Positions 7,733 through 16,296 are shown, counted from the first letter of the stretch. The stretch is DNA of 37,456 nt from Akkermansia muciniphila (GCA_945883905.1 CAMCYL010000018.1:1-37456), one strand, 5' to 3'. Numbers and translations: made by a program. Notes: generated by a model not told the origin, from the letters alone.

Positions 7733-9295
7733 TCAAGGGAGGATTTGCCAAATTCGATAGTCGCTATTTTCGTAAAGTTTAATTTTTTTAAATTTAATTT
7801 GTGTCCCCTTCTTCGTTTTCGGTTGCAGAACTAAGACGGATCTGCCTTTCCATTGATCTGGAATCTGACCCGATTCAAAAAAGCTTTTTTGGGCGATTAC
7901 GTTTTGTTCTGAAAAGGGAGTGAACCATCTAAACGCATACCAAGGTCGTACCGAGGAATATGTCGGACTTAAATAACAGAGAATTCGATCTTCCGAGACG
8001 AAGAGATCTTGAGCGGTTGCATTTTTATTCAACCAGTTCAGAATCTCTTTTTGAGCGATCGTATGATAGTATCCAGTGGGTTGAAGGATATGCATTGTGA
8101 ACCAGCTTCCATTATCACTCAGAAGGAGTAGCATCGACAGTAGGGCCGTGATTTTAAGAGAAAGTTTAGATTGAAGCGATCGCTGAGCGACTTTAATTCC
8201 TGGCAGAGCTATCAAAAATAAAAAGACCCAAAGGTATCCACGATCAAAATGCAGGGGTTGAATCGGAGCCATGATCCGGTCATGAAATACAAGTCCTAAA
8301 GTGACTAAAAATCCGACGAGGAGAAATCGATGGGTTGGTATACGAAGCCAATGAGAGGGATAGACCTTCTTTCGTAAGCCCCACCAAAGAAATAAAAAGA
8401 GCGGAAAGAGACTCAAGAGGAAAGTGATCGTATGCATCGAAAAACTAATCTTCCACGTTTCCATCACACTTTTGTGTTCAAGATCCTGACCTAAGTAATA
8501 CAGATAATAACCAAGATGCGTTAAGGTCATGGCGAGGCATGTTAATGGAGTCCAAAGGGGAGGAGGTTCTTGATCTAAAAGGAACTCCAGAGTCAGCCAA
8601 CTTGTGTAAATGAGAAGGAATTGAATGCCGGTAAAAGGGTGACAAAGAGAAAGAAGGAAGGCTGTGGCGAGTACGAGTCCCCATTGTTTGCGTGTTCCGA
8701 ATAAAATTCCGAGAAAAAATAACAGATGATAAATTGATTCTAACGGATAGATGAAGTTTCTCCCTAAATTCAGGAACCACCATCCTCCCGAGGGGTCGAA
8801 GAGGAGCCAATCATTCGTGTTGTGATTCTCAATAAGACTGTAACAGAGCCCTCCGATCGATAGGAGTCCGCCTCCCCAAATAAAAATTAGCAAAAAACCG
8901 AGATCAATCGGCCGATTGATTTGATGGAAATATTCAAAGAGTGAGATTGAAGCGCGAATGGCAGCAAGTCCTGTGATGATGCCAAAGAGCATGAAGAGCA
9001 ACCCAGGATCGATTTTTATAAAATGTCCCAACAGCCCTAGAATCCATGTGGGAGGCTGAAAATAGTGTCTTTTGGTTTCTAGATTTGGACTAAAAGGGTT
9101 TCCGTAGGAGAGGGGAGGAGACCCTCCATCGAAGTATTCGCGAGCAATCGCCATGTAATAGGGCATGTCATCTTGAATGAAAAAAGAGGGGATTTTATTT
9201 TCGGAGCCGTGCTTAAAATGACTGAAATAAAGGAGCAGAACCGGAAGAAATAAAAGCAAGGAAAGAAGCCAGCGATTCAGTTTTTGAACACTCAT
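7733..9295 (-). CDS. Multi-pass membrane protein, possible GT-C type glycosyltransferase
   Basis: 520 aa with about ten hydrophobic segments spread from residue 10 to about 400, then a soluble C-terminal part of ~110 residues. The first extracytoplasmic loop carries QDDMPYYMAIARE, with Asp42-Asp43, similar in place and style to the acidic motif of GT-C glycosyltransferases. No close family is recognised, so the enzymatic role is a guess. It follows the zinc-ribbon bactofilin gene by 6 bp on the same strand, so the two are probably co-transcribed, hinting at an envelope-related role. It converges on the response regulator gene with a 51-bp gap. Confidence 0.6.
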   Translation of the reverse strand: MSVQKLNRWLLSLLLFLPVLLLYFSHFKHGSENKIPSFFIQDDMPYYMAIAREYFDGGSPPLSYGNPFSPNLETKRHYFQPPTWILGLLGHFIKIDPGLLFMLFGIITGLAAIRASISLFEYFHQINRPIDLGFLLIFIWGGGLLSIGGLCYSLIENHNTNDWLLFDPSGGWWFLNLGRNFIYPLESIYHLLFFLGILFGTRKQWGLVLATAFLLSLCHPFTGIQFLLIYTSWLTLEFLLDQEPPPLWTPLTCLAMTLTHLGYYLYYLGQDLEHKSVMETWKISFSMHTITFLLSLFPLFLFLWWGLRKKVYPSHWLRIPTHRFLLVGFLVTLGLVFHDRIMAPIQPLHFDRGYLWVFLFLIALPGIKVAQRSLQSKLSLKITALLSMLLLLSDNGSWFTMHILQPTGYYHTIAQKEILNWLNKNATAQDLFVSEDRILCYLSPTYSSVRPWYAFRWFTPFSEQNVIAQKSFFESGQIPDQWKGRSVLVLQPKTKKGTQIKFKKIKLYENSDYRIWQILP

Positions 9296-9301
9296 GAAGG
9301 T

Positions 9302-9997
9302 TTAAGGAATAAAATGGGCTTGAGATTCCATATTCAAGGTCGTGAGTCGTCCTCGTAAGACTCCCCCTTTTTCGACGCATATCTCTTCGCTAAAAATTCT
9401 TTTTGAAGAAAGGCTTCCTTTTTCCCCAATGATAATCTTTTTTGCTCTCACGTGAATACAGTTGATCTCCCCTTGAACCTCCAGGATCGGAGTGATGAGA
9501 AGGCGAGCTTTACATGTCGCCTTCAGCGCAATCGTAATTTTGGGGGCCTCGAGCTTTCCATCGATCGATCCGTTACGAGATAAAATCGCCTCCTCCCGAG
9601 CAATAAGGCGTGTGCGGACTTTGCAGGAAATTTCAATTTTAGAGGCTGCAATCTCGGTCCCTTCATATCGTTTTCTTCCCGAGATTTTAACCGCCCCCAA
9701 GGTATTGATCTTCGTGTCATCTCCAGCCGTTAATTCATAAGATTGAAGATTGAGGTGAGAGGAGCATTGAAGGCAAGTACTGGAAAGAGCCGATTCGACG
9801 ACGCGAAGTGAATATTGACATTGAGGACAGATAATATTTTTCGTTGCCTTTGGGGACTTGATCGCTGGTTTTAAAAGTGCTTCAGAAGTTCGAATGTACT
9901 CTCCACAGGCTCGACAATTGGTAGAAACAACGCCGAGGGGTTCGGTTTGTTGGTGCTGACAATGAGAGCAGTGAACTTGAATGGTGGAGTTATTCAT
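9302..9997 (-). CDS. Bactofilin-like protein with two N-terminal zinc ribbons
   Basis: 231 aa. The N-terminal third carries two CxxC...CxxC modules: Cys10/Cys13/Cys28/Cys31 and Cys57/Cys60/Cys75/Cys78, each a probable zinc ribbon. From about residue 95 to the end there are short repeating beta strands of the bactofilin type (for example NGSIDGKLEAPKITI, EINCIHVRAKKIIIGEKGSL, GGVLRGRLTTLNM), where hydrophobic residues alternate with glycines as in a right-handed beta helix. Bactofilins polymerise into cytoskeletal filaments, often at the membrane. Its start overlaps the end of a second bactofilin-like gene by 8 bp. Bactofilin membership is judged from the repeat pattern; the zinc-ribbon fusion is directly visible. 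Confidence 0.7.
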   Translation of the reverse strand: MNNSTIQVHCSHCQHQQTEPLGVVSTNCRACGEYIRTSEALLKPAIKSPKATKNIICPQCQYSLRVVESALSSTCLQCSSHLNLQSYELTAGDDTKINTLGAVKISGRKRYEGTEIAASKIEISCKVRTRLIAREEAILSRNGSIDGKLEAPKITIALKATCKARLLITPILEVQGEINCIHVRAKKIIIGEKGSLSSKRIFSEEICVEKGGVLRGRLTTLNMESQAHFIP

Positions 9998-10280
9998 CAG
10001 AGGAAGAAAAGTGGGTAAGGGAGAAGGGGAGATTTAACCAGAGTGGAATTCTTGTTCCGATTTGAACATCTGCATTGATCTTTGCTCCTGGATTGATCTT
10101 TAAGGTTTGACTTCGAATCGCCCCTTGAAGCGTCGCTCGTTCGTCGCAAAGTAGATTTCTTTTCGTTTTAATTTTTCCAACGTACTGGGTGGAAAGATGA
10201 ATCGATTGAGCAGAGGTGAGATCTCCTTTCATTTTAAGCTGATCTGTAATATGCAATGATTCGGCTGGGTCCACGGTCAA
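9990..10280 (-). CDS. Short bactofilin-like protein
   Basis: 96 aa. The centre, LKMKGDLTSAQSIHLSTQYVGKIKTKRNLLC then ATLQGAIRSQTLKINPGAKINADV, has the alternating strand-and-turn pattern of bactofilins (polymer-forming cytoskeletal family). It is shorter than typical members, with room for only about half the usual beta helix. It overlaps the downstream zinc-ribbon bactofilin by 8 bp, so the two are probably translated together and may co-polymerise. The upstream 97 bp separate it from a small membrane protein gene. Confidence 0.6.
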   Translation of the reverse strand: MTVDPAESLHITDQLKMKGDLTSAQSIHLSTQYVGKIKTKRNLLCDERATLQGAIRSQTLKINPGAKINADVQIGTRIPLWLNLPFSLTHFSSSDE

Positions 10281-10377
10281 TGTTGTAGCAGATCGATTTT
10301 CAAAAGTCTATGTTAAGGAAATGAGGAGGGGTGACTTCGTCTGTCATTTTTAGGATGAGGAGCCAAAAACAAAAAGT

Positions 10378-10722
10378 TCAGAGGTTTTTTTCTTTTTCTT
10401 TTTTAGAGGGGAAGGGAAGTCGGTTGTGGGGGACCAGAAAAGTGGGGACCACATATTGCCGTTCGATCACCTTGCCGGATTGATTTTTAATCACCTCAGA
10501 CTCAAAGGGGGGGCAGGGGGTAGGAACCGGCTTAAAGAGACCATTCATATTATCTGCCATTTGAAAAAGAAATGGGGGGAGGGGTTGTTTTATTAGCCAA
10601 AGAACTGCGGCTCCATTTAAAAAAAAGGCGATGACAATCCCAAAAATCAGAGAGCCATTGATTTTTTTATACCACGGAAGCTGATACCTTAAGGGCGAAA
10701 CTTTGACTTTGGATAGAGCCAT
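10378..10722 (-). CDS. Small single-pass membrane protein, unknown function
   Basis: 114 aa. A basic N-terminus (KVKVSPLRYQLPWYKK) is followed by one strongly hydrophobic segment at about residues 23-45 and a proline-rich tail (PVPTPCPPFESE) ending in lysines. No family is recognised. It lies 97 bp upstream of the bactofilin pair on the same strand and could belong to the same transcription unit. Its topology resembles a membrane anchor or assembly factor, but nothing in the sequence proves this. Confidence 0.5.
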   Translation of the reverse strand: MALSKVKVSPLRYQLPWYKKINGSLIFGIVIAFFLNGAAVLWLIKQPLPPFLFQMADNMNGLFKPVPTPCPPFESEVIKNQSGKVIERQYVVPTFLVPHNRLPFPSKKEKEKNL

Positions 10723-10898
10723 AATGAAATATGGGCTTGGTTTTTAAGTCAATCAACAGAATAAGTAAGGGAGCAAGCGGCTCAGGGGGAGCACTACCGT
10801 CCAAAATAACTCTGGATTTGATCGGTGAATTAGAGGAGGGGGATTGAAATCCTAAAGTAGTTCTCGCGCAACGACGCCACGACGCCACGTCAGAGGGA

Positions 10899-11058
10899 GA
10901 GAGGATCGTGAGCTCTTTCCTTTCGGCGCCTCCTTTGTCGGCTGCCGCCTAAAGAGAATCTCTCCCGTTTCTTTGAAAAAGGGATTTTCAAAAAACGATC
11001 GAATTTCTCTTTAGGGGATCGGTTTCACCTCTCCTCGGAAAGAGCTCACGATCCTCTC
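10899..11058. repeat. 160-bp palindrome of three nested stems in repeat B
   Basis: The outer stem is the same perfect 22-bp inverted repeat as in copy A (10899-10920 and 11037-11058). The middle stem is perfect: CCTAAAGAGAA (10948-10958) and TTCTCTTTAGG (11005-11015). The inner stem is CGTTTCTTTGAAAA (10966-10979) and TTTTCAAAAAACG (10985-10997), with a 5-nt loop and one bulged base. Two middle-stem pairs that are A-T here are C-G in copy A, so both strands of the stem changed together. Confidence 0.85.
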
Positions 11059-11074
11059 CGTGAGAAATTCTCGG

Positions 11075-11241
11075 ATTTTTTTGTATCATGTGGGGAAGTT
11101 CTGACCCAAGAGCGTAAGCGATAGATCCCTATTTTTAAAAAGGGATCGAAAGCTCGTTTTCGAGAACTATTTAAAAATAGGGAGGAGGCTCGGAGGAGCC
11201 GTGGTCAGAACGAGGGGGGGGAGTAGGGATTTAACGTAGCG
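11075..11241. mobile_element. ~167-bp insertion nested in repeat B, flanked by TCGG duplication
   Basis: Copy A reads AAATTCTCGGCTTGTCTCG without a break. Copy B has 167 extra bases between the two halves, flanked by TCGG at 11071-11074 and 11242-11245, which looks like a 4-bp target duplication. The insert has its own symmetry: GTTCTGACC (11098-11106) with GGTCAGAAC (11203-11211), CCCTATTTTTAAA (11127-11139) with TTTAAAAATAGGG (11170-11182), and a small hairpin CTCGTTTTCGAG (11153-11164). No protein is encoded. It resembles a miniature non-autonomous element; no terminal inverted repeat is seen at its exact ends. Confidence 0.6.
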
Positions 11242-11487
11242 TCGGCTTGTCTCGCTGAAGTGCTTGGACGAAGGAGGAGGCGTCGATACGAAACCCCTGC
11301 TCACCCCCGTTTCTAGTTGCCGACCCTCGGCTCTCCAACTTCTTTCCCTTTTGGTATTGCGCTTTGCGCAGGGAGTGCGTGAGACAATGTGCATTGTATT
11401 TAAGGTTTTTTTTAGCTGGACACTAATGAAGGGGGGGGTGTTTATATCGCTATGACTTTATTTTGAAATTTGTATTGTAGGGCTCCT

Positions 11488-12645
11488 ATGGTTCAACGAT
11501 TTTCAAAAGTCGTATTGATCACGACGATCATCTTGATGGTTGGTTGGTTGATTTCAATTCGAGGCTTTACAGCTTATCGAGATCACTTTGGAACCCCCCT
11601 AGGCCCTGATTTTCTTCAGTTTTATACGGGGGCGAAACTTTTTACTGAGGGAAGGGCTCAGGCTCTTTACGACTTTCAGGTTCAGATCGAGACTCAATCG
11701 TCGATCTTGCATTCCTCGCAGGAATATCTTCATCCTTACATTTATCCTCCGTTATTGGCGTGGTTGTTGCAGCCGTTAGCCTATTTGGATTATCGCTTCG
11801 CCTTTGCGATTTGGAGTGTTGTTGGGATTGTTATTTTATGGCGAGTCGGACGTTATTTCAGGTTTGGGCTTTCCTTAGGCTGGTTTCCGGTTTTTGCGAC
11901 CTTTTCATATGGACAAAATAGTTTTCTGAGTTTGGGAGTGATCGGCCTGATCGGTTGGCTGTGGATCGAAAAACGGAGTTCATTTTGGAGCGGAGTCGCG
12001 GCGGGACTTTTACTTTATAAACCGCAGTTGTTCGTCGGTTTGATTCCGATTTTTATCATTCTAAAGGAATGGAGAGTTCTTCAGGGAATGGCGGTTTCGG
12101 GGCTGATTTATTTATTGATTTCATTTTATTTAGTTCCGGAGCAAACGGCGGAGTACCGGCTCTTTGTCATTGAACGGATTCCGCAACTGGTATCCGCTCC
12201 TGGTTTTCCCGTGACTCAATTTTTTGATACAAAAGGTTTTTTTCGACTTCTTTTCCCTCAGATTGATCCCTGGGTTCAAAACCTTCTTTTTATAGGAGTG
12301 ATGTTCTTTTTTTTACGACTTTTTTGGATTTGGTTGAAATTGATCCCGATTGAAAATCGAGCGTTGAGGATGGCGGGAGTTGTTCTTTTGCTTCCTTGGA
12401 CGAATCCCTATTTTTTAGTGTACGATTGGACCCTTTTGTTGATTGCTTATGGAATTATTAAGAATCAAAGGTCGACTTTGAAGTTAGGGGTGGGGGGAGG
12501 ATTTAAAATGATCGTCTCAATGTGGATTGTTGCCCTATTGAGTTGTATCGTTACGTCGGCGATGCTGGAACGATGTGGTTTTGCGATTCAGTGGGCGCCG
12601 ATCGTTTTAGCGTATTGGACCTATCGTTTTTTTACAAAAAACTAA
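11488..12645 (+). CDS. GT87-type polyprenyl-phosphate-dependent glycosyltransferase (DUF2029-like)
   Basis: With the ATG at 11488 the product is 385 aa; a TAGGG lies just upstream, while a TTG start at 11470 would add six residues. About nine to ten transmembrane segments are visible. The family pattern is present: a first loop with GPDFLQFYTGAKLF, then HPYIYPPLLAWLLQPLA, YGQNSFLSLGVIG, and GLLLYKPQLFVGLIP. GT87 enzymes (for example mycobacterial PimE) transfer mannose or related sugars from polyprenyl-phosphate donors at the outer face of the membrane. Donor and acceptor here are unknown. Repeat B ends 97 bp upstream and may supply its leader or promoter. Confidence 0.75.
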   Translation: MVQRFSKVVLITTIILMVGWLISIRGFTAYRDHFGTPLGPDFLQFYTGAKLFTEGRAQALYDFQVQIETQSSILHSSQEYLHPYIYPPLLAWLLQPLAYLDYRFAFAIWSVVGIVILWRVGRYFRFGLSLGWFPVFATFSYGQNSFLSLGVIGLIGWLWIEKRSSFWSGVAAGLLLYKPQLFVGLIPIFIILKEWRVLQGMAVSGLIYLLISFYLVPEQTAEYRLFVIERIPQLVSAPGFPVTQFFDTKGFFRLLFPQIDPWVQNLLFIGVMFFFLRLFWIWLKLIPIENRALRMAGVVLLLPWTNPYFLVYDWTLLLIAYGIIKNQRSTLKLGVGGGFKMIVSMWIVALLSCIVTSAMLERCGFAIQWAPIVLAYWTYRFFTKN

Positions 12646-12663
12646 ATGAATGCGTCAAGTCAC

Positions 12664-14019
12664 TCATAGTTTCGTTTCAAGGCACGAATGGATTCCCTCC
12701 GTCAGGCTTTTTCGATCCAAGTTGCGACCAATAAAGATAATTGAATTTTCTCGGATATCCGATTCCCAAGGATTGCCGGGTTGTGCCTCAAATAACATAT
12801 GGACACCCTGGAAAATAATCCTGTTTTTTTCTCCAATCAGACTGACTACTCCTTTCATACGATAAATGTCCACTCCTTTTTCGCTTAAAAGCGTGGTGAT
12901 AAACTGATTAAGTCTCTGTCCATTGAAGCTTCCCTGAGTGACTATTCCCACAGAAGAGACCTCGTCATCGTGTTGATGATTGGGCTTGTGCGTCAGCGAA
13001 ATAAGTGGATCGAGAGTTCCTTCCGATTTCTCGAATTTCATTTGAAACTCCTCTGGGTGGTGTTCTGTGAAGAGGGCGAAGAATCCCTCTTTTGAAATCG
13101 GAATGATGAATTCCGAATTTGATCGTTGGAGATCCAGTTGGTAGAGATGTCCGAGTTGGGAAATAGATTCACCCGAGCTGAGGGATTGCGGATTGGTTGA
13201 AAAGCTTTGTGCCGCTTTTTGATCGAGAGACTTTAGGGATTTCAGATCGGATCCTGGTGCTTGATCAAAAAAAAGGTTCATCGCTAGGTCAGGCCCCTTA
13301 TGGGTCGTGATCTTGTAGTTTCCAGGTTTGAGCTGATAGATGGCACTCCATTCATAGGGTCGTTCGGGTTCCAAAAATTGAGGTTCGACTTCCATCGCCC
13401 GATCCAAGTTGAATCCTCCGATATTGAGAATTCGGTCCATTTCGATCTGGGCGTTTAGAGTTCTGTAAGTTTTTGCCCCTTGATTTAGATTTTGAACCCG
13501 TTTTTCCAAAGCGTCAAGTTGGACGGAGTCGATCAAATCCGTTTTATTTAAGAGAACAACGTCAGCGAACCCGACCTGTTTTTGAGCCTCATCGGAGTCA
13601 TCGATATGCTGCCAAATGTGTTTGCAGTCCACCACTGTTACAATTGCGTCTAAGACGAAATCCTTTTTGATTTCCTCATCTACAAAAAAAGTTTGTGCGA
13701 CAGGTGCGGGATCCGCTAATCCAGTGGTTTCGATGATAATGGAGTCAAAGCGATCCCGTCGTTGACGGAGCTTGCTTAAAATGCGAATGAGGTCGCCACG
13801 GACGGTACAGCAGATACAGCCGTTATTCATTTCAAAAATCTCCTCGTCTGATTGAATGACGAGCTGATGATCAATGCCGATTTCGCCGAATTCATTTTCG
13901 ATGACGGCGATTCGCTTTCCGTGGTTTTCGGTTAAAATACGATTCAAAAGAGTCGTTTTTCCGGAACCTAAAAAACCGGTGATCACAGTGACAGGGATAC
14001 GTTTTTGGGTGTTATTCAT
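12664..14019 (-). CDS. COG0523 (CobW/ZNG1-type) metallochaperone GTPase, second copy
   Basis: 451 aa. The P-loop GFLGSGKTT (residues 15-23), [10 protein letters not shown], the metal-binding CICC (68-71), [14 protein letters not shown] and NKTD are all present. This is the G3E GTPase family that delivers zinc or cobalt to client proteins. A C-terminal CobW domain follows (about residues 330-445), with an extra His-rich spot, [10 protein letters not shown], before it. The gene overlaps the preceding COG0523 gene by 8 bp and is the last of three in the zinc operon. Context favours zinc over cobalt, since no cobalamin gene is near. The specific client is unknown. Confidence 0.88.
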   Translation of the reverse strand: MNNTQKRIPVTVITGFLGSGKTTLLNRILTENHGKRIAVIENEFGEIGIDHQLVIQSDEEIFEMNNGCICCTVRGDLIRILSKLRQRRDRFDSIIIETTGLADPAPVAQTFFVDEEIKKDFVLDAIVTVVDCKHIWQHIDDSDEAQKQVGFADVVLLNKTDLIDSVQLDALEKRVQNLNQGAKTYRTLNAQIEMDRILNIGGFNLDRAMEVEPQFLEPERPYEWSAIYQLKPGNYKITTHKGPDLAMNLFFDQAPGSDLKSLKSLDQKAAQSFSTNPQSLSSGESISQLGHLYQLDLQRSNSEFIIPISKEGFFALFTEHHPEEFQMKFEKSEGTLDPLISLTHKPNHQHDDEVSSVGIVTQGSFNGQRLNQFITTLLSEKGVDIYRMKGVVSLIGEKNRIIFQGVHMLFEAQPGNPWESDIRENSIIFIGRNLDRKSLTEGIHSCLETKL

Positions 14020-15241
14020 AGAGTTCTAAGTTCCATTCTGGAAAAGGATCTGGTAAGGATTTCCAACTTTCTTCTCCTAAGTTAAATTCCTGATCAGTGA
14101 GTAGACAGGAATCAAAGTCTTTCTTAAGTTCTTCTTTGTTCATATCGATTCCGATAAGAACAATTTCCTGACGACGATCTCCAAAAGGTTTTTTCCAGTT
14201 TTTAAGAATCTTATTTACGGATTCTTCTTCCAGAGGCCAAAGGCGCTTAGGAGCTGCTGCCCACCAAAATCCTGCTGGTTCATTTTGACAAATCGCACCC
14301 GCTTGTGACCAATATCCAGCGGCTTCCATTCGACTTGCCAACCAGAAAAATCCCTTGGAACGAATAACCCCGCTCCATTCTTTTTTAGACCAATCGTAAA
14401 AACGGCCTGGGTGAAAAGGTCGGCGAGCTTCATATATAAAATTTGAAATTCCGTATTCTTCCGTTTCGGGTGTATGAGTGCCACGGGGTTCAGAGAGCCA
14501 TGCTGCATTATGAGAAGCCTCTTCAAAATTGAATCGTCCAGTATTCAAGACTTTATCTAGGGGGACATTGCTGTTTTTTGAGAAAACAATCTCTGCGCGT
14601 CCATTTAACGCCCGAATCATCGACTCAATAATTCTAAGGTCGACTTGAGAAACAAGATCAATCTTGTTGATCACAACGACATCGGCAAATTCAATCTGTT
14701 CTATCAACAGATCAACGATTGTACGTTTGTCTTCTGCATCCCGTTGGTGTCCCCGATGATGGAGTCGATCTGTAGATCCATAATCATTCAGAAAATTAAA
14801 GGCATCAACGACGGTGACCATTGTGTCCAGTCGAGAAATATCAGAGAGACTCTTTCCTTCCTCATTCGGAAATGTGAACGTCTCTGCGACAGGAAGAGGC
14901 TCTGAGATTCCCGTGGATTCGATGAGGAGATAATCAAATCGATTTTCTTTAGCAAGACGAGAGACCTCCAAAAGAAGGTCTTCCCGTAGGGTGCAGCAGA
15001 TACATCCGTTGGACATTTCGACAAGCTTTTCCTCAGATCGACTCAGGGCTGCTTTTCCATCTCGAACCAGTGAAGCGTCGATGTTGACTTCACTCATGTC
15101 GTTCACGATCACCGCAACTCTTTTGCCTTCACGGTTTTGAAGGATGTGGTTGAGCAACGTAGTTTTACCTGAGCCGAGATACCCTGAGAGCACAGTGACG
15201 GGGAGACGATTGGTATTTGTAGAATAAGGACTCATTTCCAT
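14012..15241 (-). CDS. COG0523 (YciC/ZigA-like) zinc-chaperone GTPase
   Basis: 409 aa. The P-loop GYLGSGKTT (residues 20-28), [18 protein letters not shown] (80-83), [14 protein letters not shown] and NKIDLV are visible. The [10 protein letters not shown] form and the C-terminal [24 protein letters not shown] are characteristic of the YciC/ZigA subgroup, which in other bacteria is induced by zinc starvation under Zur. It overlaps the ZnuA-like gene by 10 bp and the following COG0523 gene by 8 bp, so the three are surely co-transcribed. The subgroup is assigned by motif style. Metal specificity is inferred from the ZnuA neighbour. Confidence 0.88.
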   Translation of the reverse strand: MEMSPYSTNTNRLPVTVLSGYLGSGKTTLLNHILQNREGKRVAVIVNDMSEVNIDASLVRDGKAALSRSEEKLVEMSNGCICCTLREDLLLEVSRLAKENRFDYLLIESTGISEPLPVAETFTFPNEEGKSLSDISRLDTMVTVVDAFNFLNDYGSTDRLHHRGHQRDAEDKRTIVDLLIEQIEFADVVVINKIDLVSQVDLRIIESMIRALNGRAEIVFSKNSNVPLDKVLNTGRFNFEEASHNAAWLSEPRGTHTPETEEYGISNFIYEARRPFHPGRFYDWSKKEWSGVIRSKGFFWLASRMEAAGYWSQAGAICQNEPAGFWWAAAPKRLWPLEEESVNKILKNWKKPFGDRRQEIVLIGIDMNKEELKKDFDSCLLTDQEFNLGEESWKSLPDPFPEWNLELYE

Positions 15242-16143
15242 GCAAGTTTGAGGGTTTCTAAATTACTTCTCATTCTTTTGAGATAGGCATCGGCTTCAGA
15301 GACTCCAACTTCAATCGTATCCAGCGTGGCAATCTTCGCCCCCGACTCTTTAGCAATCGCCTGAAGGGCTCTTTGGGAGTAACCTTCCTCGACAAAAACA
15401 GTGGTTACTTGATTTTTGCGAATTAAATCAACAACCGATTTGATGACTTGTGGGCTGGGGCTTTTTTCGGGAAAATCTTCAACGCAAGCGATATACTTAA
15501 ATCCATACCGTTTTGCGAGATAAGGAAAGGCATCGTGAAAAGTGATCAGGTTTTTATTCTTCAATACTTCAATTTGATTTTTAAAATCCTGATTTAATTT
15601 TCCGAGTTCATTCAAATAAATCTCGGCGTTGGTCTGGTAGGCTTTAGCATTGATTGGATCGACCTTTTGAAGTCCTTTTAAAATATTTCTAACTTGGATC
15701 TGAGCACTCACAGGATCTAACCATATATGAGGATTTTTCCCTTTCTCCGTTTCTGAGTGTTTGTGGGAGTCTCCTTGACGCTCAGCGGTGAGCTCAATGA
15801 CTTCTGGATTTTCCAGTAGATCGACCCCTTCGCTTGTATCAATGATCGCTTTGTGATCTTTAGTGAAATTTTCGAGCGCTTTATTAAGCCAATCTTCAAT
15901 GCCAAGTCCATTTATGATAATGAGATTCGCCTCCTTCAGCTTTTTCATATCGGAAGGTTTAAACTGAAAATGATGAGGTTCTGCTCCCGATTCAACAAGA
16001 GATCGAACATCTGCTAAATCTCCTGCAATCGACTTTGTGTGTGCGTAAATAGGGAGAAATGTGGTCACGACTTTGATTTTTTCCGCCATCAATGAGACGG
16101 GGAGAAGTACGACAAGGGCAAAAATGAAGGGTATTCGTTTCAT
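15232..16143 (-). CDS. znuA: Zinc ABC transporter periplasmic binding protein (ZnuA-like)
   Basis: 303 aa with a cleavable signal peptide ([20 protein letters not shown]). Cluster A-I metal ligands are in place: His57 ([11 protein letters not shown]), His139 (NPHIWLDP), His203 (TFHDAFPY) and Asp275 (ATLDTIEVG). A short His-rich loop ([15 protein letters not shown]) before the second ligand is typical of zinc-binding members rather than manganese-binding ones. The partner permease and ATPase (znuB, znuC) are absent here, so they must lie elsewhere in the genome. First gene of the operon with two COG0523 GTPases. Two palindromes sit immediately upstream. Confidence 0.88.
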   Translation of the reverse strand: MKRIPFIFALVVLLPVSLMAEKIKVVTTFLPIYAHTKSIAGDLADVRSLVESGAEPHHFQFKPSDMKKLKEANLIIINGLGIEDWLNKALENFTKDHKAIIDTSEGVDLLENPEVIELTAERQGDSHKHSETEKGKNPHIWLDPVSAQIQVRNILKGLQKVDPINAKAYQTNAEIYLNELGKLNQDFKNQIEVLKNKNLITFHDAFPYLAKRYGFKYIACVEDFPEKSPSPQVIKSVVDLIRKNQVTTVFVEEGYSQRALQAIAKESGAKIATLDTIEVGVSEADAYLKRMRSNLETLKLAWK

Positions 16144-16149
16144 GAAAAC

Positions 16150-16189
16150 GTTGTAGACATTAACTTCTACAAATGCAAGCTATTTGCAT
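16150..16189 (-). promoter_or_regulatory. Candidate promoter and metal-responsive operator of the zinc operon
   Basis: Two adjacent palindromes precede the ZnuA start: TTGTAGA-N8-TCTACAA (16151-16172) and ATGCAA-N5-TTGCAT (16173-16189). Read on the minus strand, TTGCAT (16178-16173) and TACAAC (16155-16150) are 17 nt apart and could be -35 and -10 elements, which would place the RNA start at or just before the ATG at 16143. A dyad overlapping a promoter ahead of a zinc-uptake gene suggests a Zur-type repressor site. The sequence does not match the well-known Zur consensus exactly. Confidence 0.4.
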
Positions 16190-16210
16190 GTTAGTAAGTG
16201 TATCAACCAT
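16160..16210 (-). CDS. Possible 16-residue leader peptide before znuA
   Basis: An ATG at 16210, preceded by an AGGAGG-type ribosome-binding site (16219-16214, only 3 nt away), opens a frame encoding MVDTLTNMQIACICRS and stops at 16160, 16 nt before the ZnuA ATG. It contains a Cys-x-Cys and overlaps both palindromes. It is either a real leader peptide or a chance frame in a regulatory region. It conflicts with the leaderless-promoter reading of the same bases. Confidence 0.2.
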   Translation of the reverse strand: MVDTLTNMQIACICRS

Positions 16211-16296
16211 TTTCCTCCTCTCCTAAAATAGAACCTCTATCCTAACTCTACCTCTCGCTTCCTTTGAATCTCTTCGTCTTCGCGCTTTTAAATTCC

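Larger units (their letters stand above)
10808..11391 (+). repeat. Dispersed repeat, copy B, split by a nested insertion
   Basis: Matches copy A (485-899, minus strand) from AACTCTGGATTT to GAGACAATGTG. Removing 171 bp (the insertion plus one copy of a 4-bp duplication) leaves about 413 bp, nearly the same length as copy A. It ends 97 bp before the ATG of the GT87-type gene and points toward it, as copy A points toward comEC. Together with flanking sequence it fills the non-coding 10723-11487. Open frames on both strands here (for example 11167-11394 minus and 11264-11455 plus) run across the palindromes and are not believed to be genes. Confidence 0.85.

Noticed and set aside
11167-11455. 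Open frames on both strands in and after repeat B
   Set aside because: They cross the nested insertion junction and structured repeats, lack ribosome-binding sites, and resemble no protein.
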